DNA of 42,129 nt from the NCBI GenBank assembly GCA_964351775.1, contig CAYGPQ010000038.1:1-42129 (forward strand), in the 5' to 3' direction. A program made the translations under genes and the position numbers. Below are positions 16,690 through 24,618 of the stretch, one piece after another. A model generated the notes under the pieces. It was not told the DNA's origin. It did no database searches and worked only from the letters and a program-made list of their open reading frames with translations. The stretch is from Kordia sp964351775. GTDB taxonomy: Bacteria; Bacteroidota; Bacteroidia; Flavobacteriales; Flavobacteriaceae. How positions within the stretch are numbered: position 1 is the first letter of the stretch; the number at the start of each line of letters is the position of its first letter.

Positions 16690-17391
16690 TTAATTCGTTT
16701 TTTTTAAATCTTCTTTACGCCTGTCTTCTGAGTTTTCTTTCTTAGATGCTCCTCGACTTTCTTCAAATAGAATCCGAATGTCATCCGTCATTTTCCCAGA
16801 AAGTTCTGAAATAATGATGGTATTGTAGCCGTACAACATGTATGGCTCTGTATTCTCTCGTAGTTCAACTTTAGAGCGATCGTCAAAACGTCCACGAAGG
16901 TTTCTGTCTTTATCTATAATATACACAAAATCGGAACTGAGATATCCGTCTAATCTTAAAGGTGATTCTAGTCCTTCAAAGATTCTGACTAGTTCTTCTT
17001 CTTCAACTTCCACAAAATTCCACGATTTCAATTCGTCTGCAAAGCGACTGATTTCATATTTAAGACTTTTTATTTCTTCTTCTTGTCCAGGTGTAACGAG
17101 CATTACAATTTGAAAATGTTTGAAGCCACTAAAACGTTTGTATATTTTTTGATTCAGATTTAATACATTAATTTCTCTGTCTTTCACATTTCCACCGAGA
17201 AATCCAAGAATCGTAATTTTGCTTTCAAACTGGATCGTATCTTTCTTTTCAAGTGATTTGTAGTTGACAATTTCGGGAACTTTTGTTTTGATGATTGGAA
17301 GCGGCGTGTAGTTGTGCTTAGTAAAAAGCAACACAAGCACGATGGTTACGGGCAATAAAAATAGAATTCCTAATATGAGCTTCTTTTTCAT
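16690..17391 (-). CDS. SCO-like thioredoxin-fold membrane protein lacking all cysteines
   Basis: A protein of 233 residues, the same length as the SCO protein next door, with one N-terminal membrane helix. The region FESKITILGFLGGNVKDREI lines up with the SCO strand that carries CxxxC, but no cysteine exists anywhere in the protein. A late DFVYIIDKDRNLRGRFDDR stretch matches the last SCO strands. The C-terminus is a charged tail (KKENSEDRRKEDLKKTN). It probably cannot bind copper through cysteines and may be a structural partner of oxidase assembly. A -7 box TATTTTTG (17501-17508) could drive this second respiratory unit. Homology to SCO is judged by eye. Confidence 0.7.
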   Translation of the reverse strand: MKKKLILGILFLLPVTIVLVLLFTKHNYTPLPIIKTKVPEIVNYKSLEKKDTIQFESKITILGFLGGNVKDREINVLNLNQKIYKRFSGFKHFQIVMLVTPGQEEEIKSLKYEISRFADELKSWNFVEVEEEELVRIFEGLESPLRLDGYLSSDFVYIIDKDRNLRGRFDDRSKVELRENTEPYMLYGYNTIIISELSGKMTDDIRILFEESRGASKKENSEDRRKEDLKKTN

Positions 17392-17550
17392 CTGTATATT
17401 TTAAGATTGTGATCCGTTTGCTTGAAGTTATACACCATTATTTTAATACTCCCAAAATGGAATGGTTTTGACTTATTTTAAACGAAAACTTTATGGAGTA
17501 CAAAAATAAAAATCGATTTGCTATTAAACGCTATAATCTTTTCTTTTTTT

Positions 17551-17602
17551 TACTTTTAAAAAGAATGAACAATTTAATTTCTACTTTGTAAAGAGTGAAC
17601 AA
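17551..17602. repeat. Two-copy imperfect direct repeat, ~31-bp period
   Basis: tacttttaaaaagaatgaac (from 17551) recurs as tactttgtaaagagtgaac (from 17582), both followed by aa. It lies in the 279-bp gap between the subunit IV gene and the SCO-like gene. No gene is seen in this gap. Confidence 0.5.
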
Positions 17603-17626
17603 AATTGCTAATTATAGTGTATAAAA

Positions 17627-17650
17627 AAAGGCAGTGTAAAAACTGCCTTT
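17627..17650 (-). terminator. Rho-independent terminator after oxidase subunit IV gene
   Basis: Stem aaaggcag (17627-17634) with ctgccttt (17643-17650), with an A tract on the left that becomes the T tail of a leftward transcript. Confidence 0.85.
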
Positions 17651-17670
17651 CGTATCTTTTTTTATGTATT

Positions 17671-18060
17671 TTAAAAGTCCCATTTAACGAAACCATTCGT
17701 TTTGATACCTTCAATATATATTGCTTCTTGTAATAATATAAAAAGCAAGTAACAGATTAAGAAAATAGCGGTCCAAACAACGGCTCTTCTTAAAGAACTT
17801 GTTTCATCACGCAAGTGCATAAAGTCCCAAGCAATATAATATGCTTTTACTAAGGTTAGAATGATGAAAATCCAGTTTAGCAATTTCATTCCTAACAGAT
17901 AATTCTCTGTAAGGAAAGCTGGTTTTACAATACCAAATCCAACTTCTATAATTGTTATGATAGATAAGAAGATCAATACGCCCCAAATTTTCTGAACGTT
18001 TGATTTAAACTTTAAAGTTCCTCTAAATATTGCTAATTTATGTGTGTTATCGTGTCCCAT
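17671..18060 (-). CDS. Cytochrome c oxidase subunit IV family protein
   Basis: A protein of 129 residues with three transmembrane helices, opening with MGHDNTHKLAIFRGTLKFKS. A WDFMHLRDETSSLRR segment precedes the last helix. The build matches the prokaryotic COX4 family (CtaF/CyoD-like), a small accessory subunit of heme-copper oxidases. Last gene of the leftward oxidase unit, 33 bp after subunit III and followed by a terminator. Subunits I and II are not in this window. Confidence 0.88.
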   Translation of the reverse strand: MGHDNTHKLAIFRGTLKFKSNVQKIWGVLIFLSIITIIEVGFGIVKPAFLTENYLLGMKLLNWIFIILTLVKAYYIAWDFMHLRDETSSLRRAVVWTAIFLICYLLFILLQEAIYIEGIKTNGFVKWDF

Positions 18061-18093
18061 GATACTATGAAAATCTTTCGTGCTTTTTTAATA

Positions 18094-19179
18094 TTAAACT
18101 AGGTAGAAGAATGTAAATACAAATACCCAAACTAAATCTACAAAGTGCCAGTAAAGTCCAACTTTTTCTACCATTTCGTAGTTATTCTTTCTTCTTTCGT
18201 ACGTTCCTAAAATTACGTTGAAGAAGATAATAATATTGATTAATACTCCTGAAAATACGTGGAATCCGTGGAATCCTGTAATGAAGAAGAAGAAATCAGC
18301 GAATAATCTGTTTCCGTATTCATTGTGGATAAGATTTGCACCTTTTACATATACAACAGCATCTTGTAAAGCTTTTATAGATTCCGCTCTTGTCAATACT
18401 CCTTTTTGCCCAGTTTGATCAGCATTTACATACTTACTTTCAAAGCGTTCAGCTTTTGCAATACTTGCAGGATCTCCAGAAGCTTTTAAGACTTCGATAT
18501 TTGGCATTAACTCTTGCGTTCGTACGGCTAAGTTTGCTTTTGCGTTGAATCCTGTAACAACATCCTGAACTGAATATGCAGGCAATGCAGATTCTGATAC
18601 AAACCAGAGTCCATCTTTACGTTCGTGCTGTACTCGCTCTTTATGAGAAGCGGTTGCAAAATCTTCTACGGAAACTCGGTGCATTTTTTCATCGCCTTCC
18701 GCCAAATTCGTATCTACAAATTGAAGTATTTGCCCACCTTTGGTTTCCAACGCTCCATAAGATCCTTGGATAAAGTTTGTCCATTCCCAAGCTTGTGAGC
18801 CTAAGAATATTCCTCCGCCAATAATGGTTAAAAACATATACAGCGTTACTTTCTTCTTATCCATGTGGTGACCAGCATCTACGGCTAATACCATCGTCAC
18901 AGAAGAAGCAATTAATATAAATGTCATTAATGCAACGAAGTACATTGGATGATCTCCGTGAAAAAACGGAAAGTGATTGTACACTTCATCGGCAATTGGC
19001 CAAGAATCGATGAACTTGAATCTTGAGAATCCGTACGCAGCTAAAAATCCGGAGAATGTTAGCGCATCAGACAATAAAAAGAACCACATCATCATTTTTC
19101 CATAGCTGGCTTTTAGCGGCTCATTTCCGCCTCCCCAAACTTTACCTTCAGTACCTGTATTTGAAACAGTAGCTTTCAT
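18094..19179 (-). CDS. Cytochrome c oxidase subunit III with large hydrophilic insertion
   Basis: A protein of 361 residues. Helices typical of subunit III are present (KMMMWFFLLSDALTFSGFLAAYG; FVALMTFILIASSVTMVLAV; FFFITGFHGFHVFSGVLINI; WHFVDLVWVFVFTFFYLV). Between the fourth and fifth helices, about residues 135-280, lies a soluble segment of some 145 residues rich in charged residues, absent from canonical subunit III. The frame is intact across it, so it is a real insertion. Subunit III stabilises the core oxidase and lines the oxygen path. A second, shorter subunit III gene precedes it. Confidence 0.92.
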   Translation of the reverse strand: MKATVSNTGTEGKVWGGGNEPLKASYGKMMMWFFLLSDALTFSGFLAAYGFSRFKFIDSWPIADEVYNHFPFFHGDHPMYFVALMTFILIASSVTMVLAVDAGHHMDKKKVTLYMFLTIIGGGIFLGSQAWEWTNFIQGSYGALETKGGQILQFVDTNLAEGDEKMHRVSVEDFATASHKERVQHERKDGLWFVSESALPAYSVQDVVTGFNAKANLAVRTQELMPNIEVLKASGDPASIAKAERFESKYVNADQTGQKGVLTRAESIKALQDAVVYVKGANLIHNEYGNRLFADFFFFITGFHGFHVFSGVLINIIIFFNVILGTYERRKNNYEMVEKVGLYWHFVDLVWVFVFTFFYLV

Positions 19180-19225
19180 AAAAAGTATGCATTTTTAAAA
19201 AATTGTTCAAATTTACGTTTTTTTC

Positions 19226-19807
19226 TTATCTTAAGAAATATAAAAATAAAAACAAGAAGACCCATAGAAAATCTAGGAAATGCCAAAACATTGCACCTAG
19301 TTCTAAACCAAGTGTTTGTCCTTGTTTATACTTTTGTTTAAAATGATTATAAATTACAACTAGCAACACCAAAATACCAGCAGCAACGTGTAGTAGATGT
19401 GTGACTGTCACAATATACAAGAAAGAAGTGGTCACGGTACTACCTTTACCTGTGAAATAATAACCGCTTTCTATGATTTGATTGAACCCTACAAATTGTA
19501 AAATAACAAATGTAATTCCGAGTCCTAGAGTTGCTAATAAATATAGTGTTGTTGTTTGATGTAATCCTTTTTGAATGGCAATCTTTGCCATGTGAAATGT
19601 AACACTACTCGCTATAATTGCAAGTGTACTCATGAAAAAAGCCGTTGGCATTTGAAAGTCTTTTAACCAATCGGGACGTTCTTGACTTACAATGTACGCG
19701 CTTGTTAATCCAGCGAACATCATAAACATACTAATCATAGCAAACCACAACATCATTTTCTTTGATCTATCTTGCTTTTCTTGAAATGTTCCTTGCGTTA
19801 AATCCAT
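19226..19807 (-). CDS. Cytochrome c oxidase subunit III family protein (short form)
   Basis: A protein of 193 residues with five predicted helices and the conserved VTVTHLLHVAAGILVLL and MFWHFLDFLWVFLFLFLYFLR segments. It corresponds to CyoC/CtaE-like subunit III without the N-terminal pair of helices. It is 3 bp downstream of the heme O synthase gene and 46 bp upstream of the longer subunit III gene, in one operon. The two paralogs probably both enter one caa3-type oxidase. Confidence 0.93.
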   Translation of the reverse strand: MDLTQGTFQEKQDRSKKMMLWFAMISMFMMFAGLTSAYIVSQERPDWLKDFQMPTAFFMSTLAIIASSVTFHMAKIAIQKGLHQTTTLYLLATLGLGITFVILQFVGFNQIIESGYYFTGKGSTVTTSFLYIVTVTHLLHVAAGILVLLVVIYNHFKQKYKQGQTLGLELGAMFWHFLDFLWVFLFLFLYFLR

Positions 19808-19810
19808 AGT

Positions 19811-20725
19811 TTACTGTAAAAATTTATCTATAACAAATAGTATTTGTATCAACGTAATATAACCAACACTTGCTAACATTAATGCTTTTGCAGATTTGTT
19901 GTCCATATTTTTATATAATTTGATGGCATAGTATAACAATCCAAGTCCTGTAATGAATACTAATATGGCTGCGATGATAGAAAGTTTCAATTCACCAGTA
20001 AGTCCGGTTACTGGAAATACTGAGACTAGAATTAACCAAACGGTATACATGATAATTTGCAAGGCAGTTGCTTTGTTCTTTTTTCCTGTTGGCAACATAA
20101 AGAATCCTCCTTTTTTGTAATCATCAAATAAAAACCAACCTATTGCCCAAAAGTGTGGAAATTGCCAAAAGAATTGAATCATAAAAAGTGTCCCAGGCTC
20201 TATTCCAAAATTTCCTGTAGCAGCTACCCAACCTAACATAAATGGAATGGCGCCTGGCAACGCACCCACAAATACCGCTAACGGTGTTTTTGTTTTCAAC
20301 GGCGTGTACACACATGTGTATAGAAAAATGGAAATTGCCCCAAACATCGCTGTTTTAGGGTTTATAGTATATAAAATTGCAATTCCTGCGAGTGTAAATA
20401 CGGAGGCAATTATGAAAGCAGTAGTTACAGACATACGACCTGCTGGAATAGGCCTGTCTTTCGTACGATCCATGAGTACGTCTAAATCACGTTCAATAAT
20501 TTGATTAAAAGCGTTGGACGCACCAACCATAAAATAACCACCTAAAGCAAGTAATCCTAGCACTTTAAAATCTACGCCACTTGCATCAACACCAAGTAAA
20601 TATCCTGCTAAAGAAGAAAAAACAACACTAATTGCTAATCCTACTTTTGTGAGCTGTTTAAAATCTTCAATAATTGAAGCCAATGTGTATGTTCTTTTGA
20701 GTGTATTCAATCCCGTTTTCATCAA
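19811..20725 (-). CDS. cyoE/ctaB: Heme O synthase (protoheme IX farnesyltransferase)
   Basis: A protein of 304 residues of the UbiA prenyltransferase superfamily with about nine helices. The first Asp-rich motif is present in NAFNQIIERDLDVLMDRT, followed by KDRPIPAGRMS; the second cytoplasmic loop has the DDYKKGGFFMLP segment. It transfers a farnesyl group to heme b to make heme O for the oxidase. First gene of the operon, with a near-perfect promoter about 10 nt before the start codon. Confidence 0.95.
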   Translation of the reverse strand: MMKTGLNTLKRTYTLASIIEDFKQLTKVGLAISVVFSSLAGYLLGVDASGVDFKVLGLLALGGYFMVGASNAFNQIIERDLDVLMDRTKDRPIPAGRMSVTTAFIIASVFTLAGIAILYTINPKTAMFGAISIFLYTCVYTPLKTKTPLAVFVGALPGAIPFMLGWVAATGNFGIEPGTLFMIQFFWQFPHFWAIGWFLFDDYKKGGFFMLPTGKKNKATALQIIMYTVWLILVSVFPVTGLTGELKLSIIAAILVFITGLGLLYYAIKLYKNMDNKSAKALMLASVGYITLIQILFVIDKFLQ

Positions 20726-20741
20726 CCTTACTAAATTCCTG

Positions 20742-20772
20742 CAAAGATAAAGTACTCATCCAATGTATGCAA
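20742..20772 (-). promoter_or_regulatory. Flavobacterial promoter for the heme O synthase-oxidase operon
   Basis: On the minus strand TTG (20770-20772), 20 nt, then TATCTTTG (20742-20749), a full consensus match. The leader would be very short. Confidence 0.8.
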
Positions 20773-20824
20773 TGATTTCAAAGAGTTTTACGGCTTTTAT
20801 GAATAGTTATTGTAATTCTATTTT

Positions 20825-20832
20825 TATCTTTG
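20825..20832 (+). promoter_or_regulatory. -7 promoter box for the metallo-beta-lactamase-fold gene
   Basis: TATCTTTG matches TAnnTTTG. No -33 TTG lies at the usual distance. It places transcription start downstream of the ATG at 20763 and supports the ATG at 20880. Confidence 0.5.
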
Positions 20833-20879
20833 GAAAGGAAGCTCATTTTCAAACGACTACTATCAGAAATCTAAAACTT

Positions 20880-21782
20880 ATGAAATTTTTAAAAATTATA
20901 GTACTCCTCACTTTTATCATGTCTGTTTCAATTGGGTTTGCCCAGAAGAAAGAAGTACAAATTAAAGTGAATAAGGTAACTGATAATGTGTTCATGCTCA
21001 TTGGACAAGGTGGAAATATTGCCATTTCCGTTGGTGAAGATGGTGTGTTTATGATAGATGATCAGTTTGCGCATTTAACACCTAAAATTTTAACCGCAAT
21101 TCAAACCGTTACTGACAAACCTGTTAGATTTTTAATCAATACCCATTGGCATGGCGATCATACCGGCGGAAACGAAAATATACAGAAAGAAGGCGCAGTG
21201 ATTGTAGCACATGAAAATGTAAGAAAACGCATGAGTGTTGAACAGTTTAATAAAGATAGAAACAGAACCACGCCAGCATCTCCAAAAGAAGCACTGCCAG
21301 TGGTGACATTTTCAAAAGATGTTTCTTTTCATTTTAATGATGAAACCATTTTTATTTTCCATGTCCATGAAGCACATACAGATGGTGATGCGATGGTTTA
21401 TTTTACAAAAAGCAATGTATTACACATGGGAGACACCTATTTTCAAGGAAAGTATCCGTTTATCGATTTGAATTCTGGCGGAAGCACACAAGGATATATT
21501 GCCGCAATAAAGAAAGCTTTACTATTGATCAATGAAGATACCAAAGTAATTCCAGGGCACAGAAATCTCTCTACCAAAGCTGAATTAGTATCATATCTAG
21601 AAATGCTTGAAAGTATTGAGAAAATTATCTCAGCAGAAATCAAAGCTGGCAAGACAGAAGAAGAAGTGACAAAAGACACCTCATTAACCAAAAAATATGA
21701 CGATTTAGGCTATGGCGATTGGTTTATTTCTGGAGAAGTTTTGCGAAAAACGTTTTATAAAAGCTTACAAAAAGTCCAATAA
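20880..21782 (+). CDS. Secreted metallo-beta-lactamase-fold hydrolase
   Basis: A protein of 300 residues from the ATG at 20880; an upstream in-frame ATG at 20763 is rejected because the signal peptide (MKFLKIIVLLTFIMSVSIGF, then AQ) starts at 20880 and the promoter box lies between the two. The fold's zinc motif HxHxDH is present in NTHWHGDHTGG. Later ligands are in VHEAHTDGDAMVYF, LHMGDTYF and IPGHRNLS. This is the general MBL superfamily; the substrate is unknown and antibiotic hydrolysis should not be assumed. It faces away from the heme O synthase gene; its last 18 bp overlap the convergent small gene. Confidence 0.9.
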   Translation: MKFLKIIVLLTFIMSVSIGFAQKKEVQIKVNKVTDNVFMLIGQGGNIAISVGEDGVFMIDDQFAHLTPKILTAIQTVTDKPVRFLINTHWHGDHTGGNENIQKEGAVIVAHENVRKRMSVEQFNKDRNRTTPASPKEALPVVTFSKDVSFHFNDETIFIFHVHEAHTDGDAMVYFTKSNVLHMGDTYFQGKYPFIDLNSGGSTQGYIAAIKKALLLINEDTKVIPGHRNLSTKAELVSYLEMLESIEKIISAEIKAGKTEEEVTKDTSLTKKYDDLGYGDWFISGEVLRKTFYKSLQKVQ

Positions 21783-21968
21783 GTTTTTAAAGTTTACAAC
21801 AATCACTCCTGCAATTGCAAAAAACACACAGCCCAGTAGAAATACTGGGTATTCTTTTACAATATAGTTGGAACTTCTTCTCCTCTTATACACCGATAAA
21901 TCAAGTGATTTATATCCTAAGTATATGAATGGCATAATTAATAAAAAAACGAAAAGTGTCTTAATCAT
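21765..21968 (-). CDS. Small two-helix membrane protein
   Basis: A protein of 67 residues: helix MIKTLFVFLLIMPFIYLGYK, a basic loop (VYKRRRSSNY), a second helix (FLLGCVFFAIAGVIVVNF), then NLLDFL. No family recognised. The 3' end overlaps the convergent hydrolase gene by 18 bp. A perfect -7 box TAAGTTTG (minus strand, 22040-22047) lies about 70 nt upstream, and a perfect 8-bp hairpin (acaagaaa/tttcttgt, 21990-22011) lies in the would-be leader. The clear two-helix hydropathy and the promoter support a real gene. Confidence 0.55.
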   Translation of the reverse strand: MIKTLFVFLLIMPFIYLGYKSLDLSVYKRRRSSNYIVKEYPVFLLGCVFFAIAGVIVVNFKNLLDFL

Positions 21969-22070
21969 TTTTAATGTAGGTTTGGTCGTACAAGAAATTT
22001 GGGTTTCTTGTGGTTTGTAATTATCGAGGCTATGGTAACAAACTTAATAAAAATAAAATAAAATATACCA

Positions 22071-24188
22071 TTAAAAGTCAAAATACCAGTTAAAAATATC
22101 AGTTCTAATTCCAAAATTAAACCATGTTGTGTTTTCTTTGAAATTTACCAACGTATTTGCATCCGGATTAAAGCTTCTATAGGTAAGATTGGCAAATATT
22201 TTTAAGTTTGTTTTTGGATTTACAATGTACCCAACATTCAAATCTCCAATGAGTATGTTTGCTTTATTTCCTTGTAATAATTCTATTCCAGTATCACCAA
22301 TTCTGTTATCATTATCAATATAGATGTCGCTTCCATAACTTGCAGGATCAATTGTTGGATCAAAATCTAATCCTCTTTGTCCGTAAATTAATTTAGCGCT
22401 TCCGTACCAACGTTTGTAGTTGTAACGTGCAATTCCGATGAGTTCACGGAAATTCGCACCCCATAAATGTGCTAATGACTGATTGTTATGCCCATAATTT
22501 GTAGCTATTTGGTTGTGCGAATAGGTGTATGGACGTACTTGATTGTATTCTAGTTGCAACAACAGATTGTCCACTTTGAATGCGTTGTAATATTTTGCAC
22601 CTAGTTGAAAACCAAATTTATTTTTCCAACTTTGATTTCCTGCTTTGATATCGTTTAGCGAAAATTCATCTAAGATAAATTGACCATAGAAATTTACATC
22701 GTCATTCCATTTGTATTTAGAACTCAATCCTACGATAGCATTTCCCGATCGAGAACCTGTTGAAAACTCAATAGCTCTGTAAAATATGACTGGATTCACA
22801 TAATTAATATCAAACCCACGATTGTTGTCGTTTTTCCAAATCACCGATTCAAACAAACCAATGTTTAGTTTTTTAGACACATTCCAACTCAAATAATGAT
22901 TCGCAACGTATTTTGTGAGAAACGCTCCATCTTCGGTAACTTCTGGTCGTACATCGCGCAACCACATCCATGTATTGGTATATTTTATTTTCCAGAAAGA
23001 TGTGTTTAGTTTTATAAAAGGAAATGGACTTACCGCATCGCTAACAAATAAGGAACGATATCCGTCACCAATAAAGTTTTTCCCGTGACCAAGCTGTACG
23101 TTAAACATTTTGTTTGGTGCATACGAAATGTATCCTTCCGCAACTGGATAATCATACGCATCTGTTTTAAATTCTTTAGCAATTCCGCGTCCCGGAATGA
23201 TTGCAGGATTTCCTCCTGATGGTTTTATACTTTCTGCGTATCTATTGAAATAATCGGCAAATCGTCCTTGACTTTCAAATACCGTCGCTGAAAAGTTAAG
23301 TCCTTTCCCTAAACCACCTTGCACTTGAACACCTCTGGTATTATTATATGTATAATCAACTTCACCGCCAGTATTTTTACCCAATTGCAAATCCAAAATA
23401 GGATCTACTACAAACCAATAGTTTTTACCTTTGACCGTAACTAAATGTTCGTTCCAAAGTTTCCGTCCTACCCAAGAAGAAGCTTCCTTTTTAAGCGTTG
23501 TTTGTTGTGCATTAAAATCATAATAATTTGAAACGGTTTTGTATAAAAACGGTTTTGACGCTGTATGACTGTTAGTCCCAACTAGATTGATTTCTCTATC
23601 AAAATACGCGTACATATCATGTGAAAACGGAATGTTTAGATTGCTTTTATATAATTCATCTTGATAGGTTTCTAATTCAGCATCCACATTCTCAAATTCT
23701 TTTTTCGCCATAGCTTCTAAAGCATTTTCTTTTTCTTCAAGCGTTTTAGGACTTTCAATGGCATCCAAATTTTCTAGTGGAATGTTTAATTTCATCGTAA
23801 ACTGCATATACGTCGTTCTTCCACTATATGTTGGTGCCGTAATTTTTGGAAGCAATTCAAAAACACGGTTTATTTCTGTTTTGAGTTCTTTATAAACCGC
23901 ATCTACATACAAAACTTTAAATTTTCCTTCGTTGGTTACTTCAAACAATACAATCATTTCACCTGTATAATTTTCCGTACTGATGATTTCTGGTAGTTTA
24001 AAATTTGTGTTGATAAATGTTCGTAAGGTGGTATTGAAGCAGTTTTCCAGATTTGCAATTTCTACATTTTCACAGGCTGTAAATACAGGATACTTTTCAT
24101 AATCGCTTACTGAAGTTGATATTTGCCCAAACGCGATTTGAAACACTAAAAATACAAGTATAAAAAGAGCCGTTTTTAGTCGGAACAT
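22071..24188 (-). CDS. remB: RemB-like gliding-motility outer-membrane protein (TonB_C-like domain plus Wzi-like barrel)
   Basis: A protein of 705 residues with a signal peptide (about 1-21, IAFGQ). Residues ~30-145 resemble the C-terminal domain of the TonB proteins encoded just upstream: PVFTACENVEIANLENCF, a VLFEVTNEGKFKVLYVDA strand pair and LLPKITAPTYSGR. The remaining ~500 residues look like an outer-membrane beta-barrel of the capsule-assembly Wzi type (VSDAVSPFPFIKLN, INYVNPVIFYRAIEF), ending in an aromatic strand (IFNWYFDF). F. johnsoniae RemB is a surface protein affecting gliding. The RemB name rests on overall style and memory of the family, so the symbol is tentative. Confidence 0.65.
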   Translation of the reverse strand: MFRLKTALFILVFLVFQIAFGQISTSVSDYEKYPVFTACENVEIANLENCFNTTLRTFINTNFKLPEIISTENYTGEMIVLFEVTNEGKFKVLYVDAVYKELKTEINRVFELLPKITAPTYSGRTTYMQFTMKLNIPLENLDAIESPKTLEEKENALEAMAKKEFENVDAELETYQDELYKSNLNIPFSHDMYAYFDREINLVGTNSHTASKPFLYKTVSNYYDFNAQQTTLKKEASSWVGRKLWNEHLVTVKGKNYWFVVDPILDLQLGKNTGGEVDYTYNNTRGVQVQGGLGKGLNFSATVFESQGRFADYFNRYAESIKPSGGNPAIIPGRGIAKEFKTDAYDYPVAEGYISYAPNKMFNVQLGHGKNFIGDGYRSLFVSDAVSPFPFIKLNTSFWKIKYTNTWMWLRDVRPEVTEDGAFLTKYVANHYLSWNVSKKLNIGLFESVIWKNDNNRGFDINYVNPVIFYRAIEFSTGSRSGNAIVGLSSKYKWNDDVNFYGQFILDEFSLNDIKAGNQSWKNKFGFQLGAKYYNAFKVDNLLLQLEYNQVRPYTYSHNQIATNYGHNNQSLAHLWGANFRELIGIARYNYKRWYGSAKLIYGQRGLDFDPTIDPASYGSDIYIDNDNRIGDTGIELLQGNKANILIGDLNVGYIVNPKTNLKIFANLTYRSFNPDANTLVNFKENTTWFNFGIRTDIFNWYFDF

Positions 24189-24261
24189 ATTTGGATGTTT
24201 TATAGGCTGGAAAGATACTTAAAATAGATTCATTACGTATAATTCTCGTGTTAGAATCTTA

Positions 24262-24312
24262 AAAAAGCACTTTCATTTTTCCAATATTTGAAAAAAATGA
24301 AAGTACTTTTTG
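24262..24312 (-). terminator. Terminator-like hairpin in the remB leader
   Basis: aaaaagcactttcattttt (24262-24280) pairs with a near-complement ending at 24312 (one mismatch, g/t), and has T runs on either strand. It sits between a candidate remB promoter and the remB start, so it could terminate early (attenuator-like) or insulate the two genes. Confidence 0.5.
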
Positions 24313-24397
24313 GCTTTTTTACAAAAAAAAGAGTGGAAATTCTACGCTTTTTGACTTAAAAAAGCAAATTTACAACGATAATACACATTAAATAGGC

Positions 24398-24511
24398 TCA
24401 ATAAAAGCTGTGTATGTTACTTTTTCGTATTTTTGCAATGTACTTTCTGATTAAATGACCTTTGTAAGTCTTGGTAACATTTACAAAAGGCTTTAAGTTG
24501 ACACTTTTCAT
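24398..24511 (-). pseudogene. Fragment of a third TonB paralog (5' end only)
   Basis: An ATG at 24511 opens a 37-codon frame ending at 24398. Its first 31 residues align without gaps to the start of the TonB protein encoded at 24619-25416: MKSVN...VNVT...HL..K...KI against MKNVN...VNAT...HL..K...KI, 14 identities. The upstream 21 bp (minus strand acattaacattaaaaccgat) are identical to those before that gene. The frame then stops before any membrane anchor. Best read as a decayed duplicate; a functional micro-protein cannot be excluded. Confidence 0.6.
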
Positions 24512-24563
24512 AATAATCGGTTTTAATGTTAATGTAATGATGTGTCACAGAAAGTATACCTAA

Positions 24564-24588
24564 AAAACCGAGTTAATAACTCGGTTTT
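24564..24588 (-). terminator. Rho-independent terminator after the second TonB gene
   Basis: Perfect stem aaaaccgagtt/aactcggtttt with a 3-nt loop; T-rich on both strands, so probably bidirectional. It lies about 30 bp beyond the TonB stop. Confidence 0.85.
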
Positions 24589-24618
24589 CCTTTTTTTATA
24601 TCCTATTTTTTTATTGTT

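Larger units (their letters stand above)
24189..24618. promoter_or_regulatory. 430-bp gap: remB leader, TonB-gene fragment, two hairpins
   Basis: Minus-strand TAAATTTG (24365-24372) is a perfect -7 box that could start remB transcription, with a leader of about 170 nt. Inside that leader a long hairpin, gcactttcattttt with its near-complement around 24268-24306, ends in a T run on the minus strand. Plus-strand TATTTTTG (24428-24435) is another perfect -7 box reading toward the hairpin at 24564-24588. The stretch 24398-24535 contains a degraded copy of a tonB 5' end. Confidence 0.5.

Noticed and set aside
20763..20879. Upstream ATG extending the metallo-beta-lactamase-fold protein by 39 residues
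   Set aside because: A -7 promoter box lies inside this stretch and the signal peptide begins at the ATG at 20880.
20880..21782. Antibiotic-resistance beta-lactamase
   Set aside because: The HxHxDH motif only shows the superfamily fold; most members are not beta-lactamases and nothing here points to that substrate.
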